Below are positions 5,344-7,942 of a stretch of 7,942 nucleotides of DNA, piece by piece; the first letter of the stretch is position 1; every line of letters begins with the position of its first letter. Position numbers and translations under genes: made by a program. The notes beneath the pieces are model-generated. The model was not told the DNA's origin. It did no database searches and was given only the letters and a program-made list of their open reading frames with translations. The DNA comes from Flavobacteriaceae bacterium (GTDB lineage Bacteria > Bacteroidota > Bacteroidia > Flavobacteriales > Flavobacteriaceae), in NCBI GenBank assembly GCA_016649785.1, contig JAENXB010000131.1, positions 1 through 7,942 on the forward strand. The letters run 5' to 3'.

Positions 5344-6282
5344 ATGGAAAACAAGATATTAGGATTGCATCACATTACCGCCATTGCGGGAGATGCCCAA
5401 AGGAACTATGATTTTTACACCAAAGTACTGGGTTTGCGAATGCTAAAGAAAACCGTGAATTTTGACGATCCTAAAACCTACCATTTTTACTTTGGTGACG
5501 GAGTAGGAACCCCGGGAAGTATCTTGACTTTCTTTCCGTGGCCAGGGGTAAAACAAGGTGAGAACGGTGCAGGAATGGCCACGGGAATTGGATATTCTGT
5601 TCCTGAAGGCAGCCTGGAATTCTGGAAAGAACGCTTTGAGAAATTCAATGTTCCCCACAACGGGATCTCGAAGAAGTTTGGAGAAGATGTCCTCGCTTTT
5701 CAGGATCCGGACGGCCTCAACCTCGAGCTGATAGTTCCAGAAAATAAAGATGTACGCAGGCCCTGGGAAACCGCAGCTGTTAAAGCAAAAGTTGCCATCA
5801 AAGGTTTCCATAATGTCACCCTTACCTTAAAAGATCACAAAGCCACCGCTGAAATACTCACCGATGTATTTGGATATGAACTTGTGGGAACAGAAAATAA
5901 CCTGGTTCGTTTTAAAACCAATGCCGTTGAAAACGCGGCAATTGTGGATATTCTTGAAGATCCTAAAGCCGGAAGAGGCCAGAATGCCGGTGGAACGAAC
6001 CACCACGTGGCTTTCAGGGTAAAAGATGAAGAAACGCTCATGGCCTTCAGGGAAAAAGTAATGCAAAAAGGATTGCAGATCACAGAGAAAATAAACCGTG
6101 ATTATTTCTTTTCGCTCTACTTCCGTGAGCCGGGAGGAGTCTTATTTGAGATCGCTACAGATAATCCCGGATTTGCAACAGATGAAACAGTAGAGGAATT
6201 AGGGAGCAGCCTTCAGTTGCCCGATCGCTACAAAGGGGCAAGGGCACAAATCGAGAAAGCGCTGCCGGAACTTAAGCAGTAA
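5344..6282 (+). CDS. mhqO: two-domain VOC-family ring-cleaving dioxygenase, MhqO-like
   Basis: The 312-residue protein consists of two vicinal-oxygen-chelate modules. The N-terminal one (about residues 5-135) begins GLHHITAIAGD and the C-terminal one (about 150-285) begins KGFHNVTLTL. Likely metal ligands are His9/His10, His220/His221 (GGTNHHVAFRV) and Glu269 (LFEIATD), the 2-His-1-carboxylate type of extradiol dioxygenases. This layout and length match the MhqO/LinE-like group, which in Bacillus subtilis is induced by methylhydroquinone and catechol and is thought to open or detoxify quinol rings. It follows yceI by 12 bases and precedes the MhqD-like hydrolase, the same partner as in Bacillus. 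The substrate is inferred, not visible; glyoxalase or fosfomycin-type activity is less likely because of the two-domain form and conserved context. Confidence 0.87.
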   Translation: MENKILGLHHITAIAGDAQRNYDFYTKVLGLRMLKKTVNFDDPKTYHFYFGDGVGTPGSILTFFPWPGVKQGENGAGMATGIGYSVPEGSLEFWKERFEKFNVPHNGISKKFGEDVLAFQDPDGLNLELIVPENKDVRRPWETAAVKAKVAIKGFHNVTLTLKDHKATAEILTDVFGYELVGTENNLVRFKTNAVENAAIVDILEDPKAGRGQNAGGTNHHVAFRVKDEETLMAFREKVMQKGLQITEKINRDYFFSLYFREPGGVLFEIATDNPGFATDETVEELGSSLQLPDRYKGARAQIEKALPELKQ

Positions 6283-6296
6283 ATATTGAGAATGTA

Positions 6297-6333
6297 GAGT
6301 TCAGGGCACGAAAAATTTCCTGAGCTCTTTTTT
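6297..6333 (+). terminator. hairpin with T-run between mhqO and mhqD genes
   Basis: GAGTTCAGG (6297-6305) pairs with CCTGAGCTC (6319-6327) as nine pairs including one G-U, around a 13-base loop, and is followed by six T (6328-6333). This is the shape of a Rho-independent terminator. It would end or reduce transcription before the hydrolase gene, which starts 22 bases later. Confidence 0.65.
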
Positions 6334-6355
6334 CCGTTAATTAAAAAGAAAAACA

Positions 6356-6973
6356 ATGCATTCACAAAATATAATAACCGCAGGAAAAGACATTTCAGAA
6401 GCAAAAAAAGTACTGGTAATGCTGCACGGCCGTGGCGGAAATGCCCGGGAGTTTCTTTCCCTGGCAAATCACCTCGATGTAAGTGATTTCGCGCTTTTTG
6501 CGCCACAAGCCACCAACAGCAGCTGGTACCCGCATTCGTTCCTCGCTAAACCCGCTGAAAATGAACCCTGGCTTTCTTCTGCCCTGGAGATCTTAAATGA
6601 TTTACTGGAAGAGATAAAAAGCAAAGGCATCACATTGGAAAATATCTATTTCACCGGATTTTCCCAGGGAGCTTGCCTCACAGCAGAATTTGTCACCAGA
6701 AATGCAAGCAGGTTTGGCGGGGTAGTTCTATTTACCGGCGGAGTTATTGGCGATAAAATATATGCTGAAAATTATAAAGGGGATTTTGCGGGAACACCCG
6801 TTTTTATTGGCACCGGAAATCCCGATGCACACGTCCCCGTCAAAAGGGTGAACGAGACCGCTAAAATTATGGAAAAGATGAATGCCGCTGTCACCGTAAA
6901 AGTATATGACAACAGGCCGCATAGTATTTCACAAGACGAAATTAAAACTGCGAACGAACTTATTTTTAAATAG
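6356..6973 (+). CDS. mhqD: phospholipase/carboxylesterase-family serine hydrolase, MhqD-like
   Basis: The 205-residue protein is a compact alpha/beta hydrolase of the acyl-protein thioesterase/carboxylesterase family. The oxyanion segment is MLHGRGGNA (about residues 22-30), the nucleophile elbow is GFSQG with Ser103, the acid is Asp157 in GNPDAHVP, and the base is His189 in RPHSIS, so the triad is complete. There is no signal peptide; it acts in the cytoplasm. In Bacillus the MhqD hydrolase accompanies MhqO and probably hydrolyses an ester or ring-cleavage product after quinone attack; the same role is inferred here. The start ATG follows an A-rich leader typical of Bacteroidota. The hairpin just upstream suggests lower or conditional expression relative to mhqO. 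No strong promoter box of its own was found. Confidence 0.87.
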   Translation: MHSQNIITAGKDISEAKKVLVMLHGRGGNAREFLSLANHLDVSDFALFAPQATNSSWYPHSFLAKPAENEPWLSSALEILNDLLEEIKSKGITLENIYFTGFSQGACLTAEFVTRNASRFGGVVLFTGGVIGDKIYAENYKGDFAGTPVFIGTGNPDAHVPVKRVNETAKIMEKMNAAVTVKVYDNRPHSISQDEIKTANELIFK

Positions 6974-7209
6974 CTAACTGGGACAGGGAAAAATTAGAAA
7001 GTACTGCCTTTTTAAAATTTGGTCGATAATAAAGAAAACAGGGAAGCAATAATTTACAAGCCTTAAGGTGGAAAATCTTTGAAACAACTTCCCCTTTTTA
7101 ACAAAAATCCTTATCTTAGAGTATAAGGTCGGGCGCATCAATAAAATCCCGGTGTACTCCCCTCTACATTTTTCTTAAAAATAGAAATTAACCACAAAAT
7201 GAATATAAG
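6974..7209. other. gene-free spacer with weak hairpins
   Basis: No gene is supported. GGGAAG (7041-7046) and CTTCCC (7088-7093) are complementary across a long interior containing CCTTAAGG (7061-7068) and are followed by TTTTT (7095-7099), possibly a weak terminator for the hydrolase gene. CCTTAT (7109-7114) and ATAAGG (7123-7128) form another short hairpin. TATCTTAG (7113-7120) and TACATTTT (7165-7172) each differ from TAnnTTTG by one base and are possible promoters of the next gene. Confidence 0.3.
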
Positions 7210-7776
7210 ATGGGAACTAAAAACAATAAACAGGACAAACAACCGGATAAAAAAGTTGTTAAAAAGAACGATTCCCCGAATTGGTTACTGTCATTCATTA
7301 AAAAGAATATAGTTTCGGTATTGCTGGTTTTGGCATTGATCGTCATTTTAATATGGTTTTCAGCAAAAAACAGCGAGAACAACAGGCAATTTGAAAAAGA
7401 AAAAACATCACTGATAGCAACTTATGAATCAGAAAAAGACAGTTTACAGATCGTGAACCTGGAGGCTGCAGCAAAAATCTTTTCCTGGTCTGTAAGGAGT
7501 GAGTTGCTTAGGAACAACACCGAAAACCTGAATCAACTTGTGAATGCGTTTGTAAAAGAATCCGGTGCCGATTTGGTGCAACTGATAGATCCCGAAACCA
7601 ATAAGATCATCCTTTCATCTGACAAGAAATTTGAAGGTTCTGAATATGCCCAGAAAATTGATTTTGGATTAAAGGAACCACATACTTTGAAAGAAGATGG
7701 TGGCATTAAGATAATCACCCCGGTAATGGGTCTCAATACTGCACTGGGAATTCTAATTATTCAGATCAATAACTAA
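7210..7776 (+). CDS. single-pass membrane protein with Cache-like extracytoplasmic domain
   Basis: The gene is not recognised by name. The 188-residue product has a short, very basic, Lys/Asn/Gln-rich cytoplasmic tail (1-32), one strongly hydrophobic segment (about 34-51), and a charged heptad-like stretch that is probably coiled coil (about 55-80). A C-terminal domain follows (about 83-188). This domain resembles a small PAS/Cache fold: a helix with FSWSVRSELLRNNTENLNQLVNAF, then strands with DLVQLIDPETNKIILSSDKKFEG and a final IKIITPVMGLNTALGILIIQI. The positive-inside rule places the C-terminal domain in the periplasm. No kinase, methyl-accepting or cyclase domain follows, so if it senses a ligand it must pass the signal to a partner protein. 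It stands alone, more than 230 bases from the hydrolase gene. Confidence 0.7.
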   Translation: MGTKNNKQDKQPDKKVVKKNDSPNWLLSFIKKNIVSVLLVLALIVILIWFSAKNSENNRQFEKEKTSLIATYESEKDSLQIVNLEAAAKIFSWSVRSELLRNNTENLNQLVNAFVKESGADLVQLIDPETNKIILSSDKKFEGSEYAQKIDFGLKEPHTLKEDGGIKIITPVMGLNTALGILIIQINN

Positions 7777-7846
7777 TAAAACCCAAAAAATATGATGGAA
7801 TAAAAAAACCCGGTCATTAATAACATTAGCTTAACTAAACAGTACT

Positions 7847-7892
7847 TAAAGTGCCTAAATTCTAAAGTGCTTTGAGTTCAAAATAAAAGTGG
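7847..7892. repeat. short direct repeats in the terminal spacer
   Basis: TAAAGTGC occurs at 7847-7854 and 7863-7870, 16 bases apart, and a weaker copy TAAAAGTGG lies at 7884-7892. No gene is visible in 7777-7942. The spacing is too short and the copies too few for a CRISPR array. Confidence 0.4.
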
Positions 7893-7904
7893 ACTAATTG
7901 ATCA

Positions 7905-7937
7905 AAACAGCGTAGTTAATTTGAAAATTAGCTGTTT
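7905..7937. repeat. hairpin at the window edge
   Basis: AAACAGC (7905-7911) pairs with GCTGTTT (7931-7937), and inside TAATTT (7917-7922) pairs with AAATTA (7925-7930) around a 2-base loop, with a 5-base bulge on the left strand. This gives 13 pairs in total. Its role cannot be judged because the next gene lies outside the window. Confidence 0.4.
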
Positions 7938-7942
7938 GTATG

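Noticed and set aside
7847..7892. Short repeats as a CRISPR array
   Set aside because: Units are 8 bases with 8-base spacing and only two good copies; this is not CRISPR geometry and no cas gene is present.

Overview
The window looks like chromosomal DNA of a marine or soil Bacteroidota, most likely a flavobacterium. The evidence is the AT-rich leaders without Shine-Dalgarno sequences, several boxes matching the Bacteroidota -7 promoter consensus TAnnTTTG, and the protein families present. No rRNA, tRNA or CRISPR array was seen.

Left part (about 1-2465) is AT-rich and accessory. It holds a Fic-family AMP-transferase with an internal inhibitory motif and a C-terminal winged helix. A three-fold repeated palindromic operator sits on its probable promoter, and the gene lies between two imperfect inverted repeats that resemble integron attC sites in outline. 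A ribbon-helix-helix antitoxin / MazF toxin pair follows. Then comes a GNAT acetyltransferase gene broken by a frameshift in a run of seven A.

Middle part (2466-4803) holds a Crp/Fnr-family regulator, two tandem CRP-like sites directly after it, and a promoter box. A complete IS4-family insertion sequence (3191-4776) with 14-bp perfect terminal inverted repeats and an 8-bp TTAATTAA target duplication follows. The insertion falls between that promoter and the next gene, yceI.

Right part (4804-6973) is a tight gene set: YceI-family lipid/quinone-binding protein, two-domain VOC ring-cleaving dioxygenase (MhqO-like), and a serine hydrolase of the phospholipase/carboxylesterase family (MhqD-like). 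This resembles the Bacillus mhqO/mhqD quinone and electrophile stress genes. The adjacent Crp/Fnr protein has a CRP-type recognition helix (R-E-T-x-x-R), and the site beside it has the matching TGTGA-N6-TCACA sequence. A local regulatory circuit is therefore likely, and the IS appears to have physically cut it. A hairpin with a T-run between mhqO and mhqD may reduce read-through to the hydrolase.

The last gene (7210-7776) encodes a single-pass membrane protein with a coiled coil and a small Cache-like extracytoplasmic domain but no output domain. The final 160 bases carry short repeats and a hairpin, with no gene seen.
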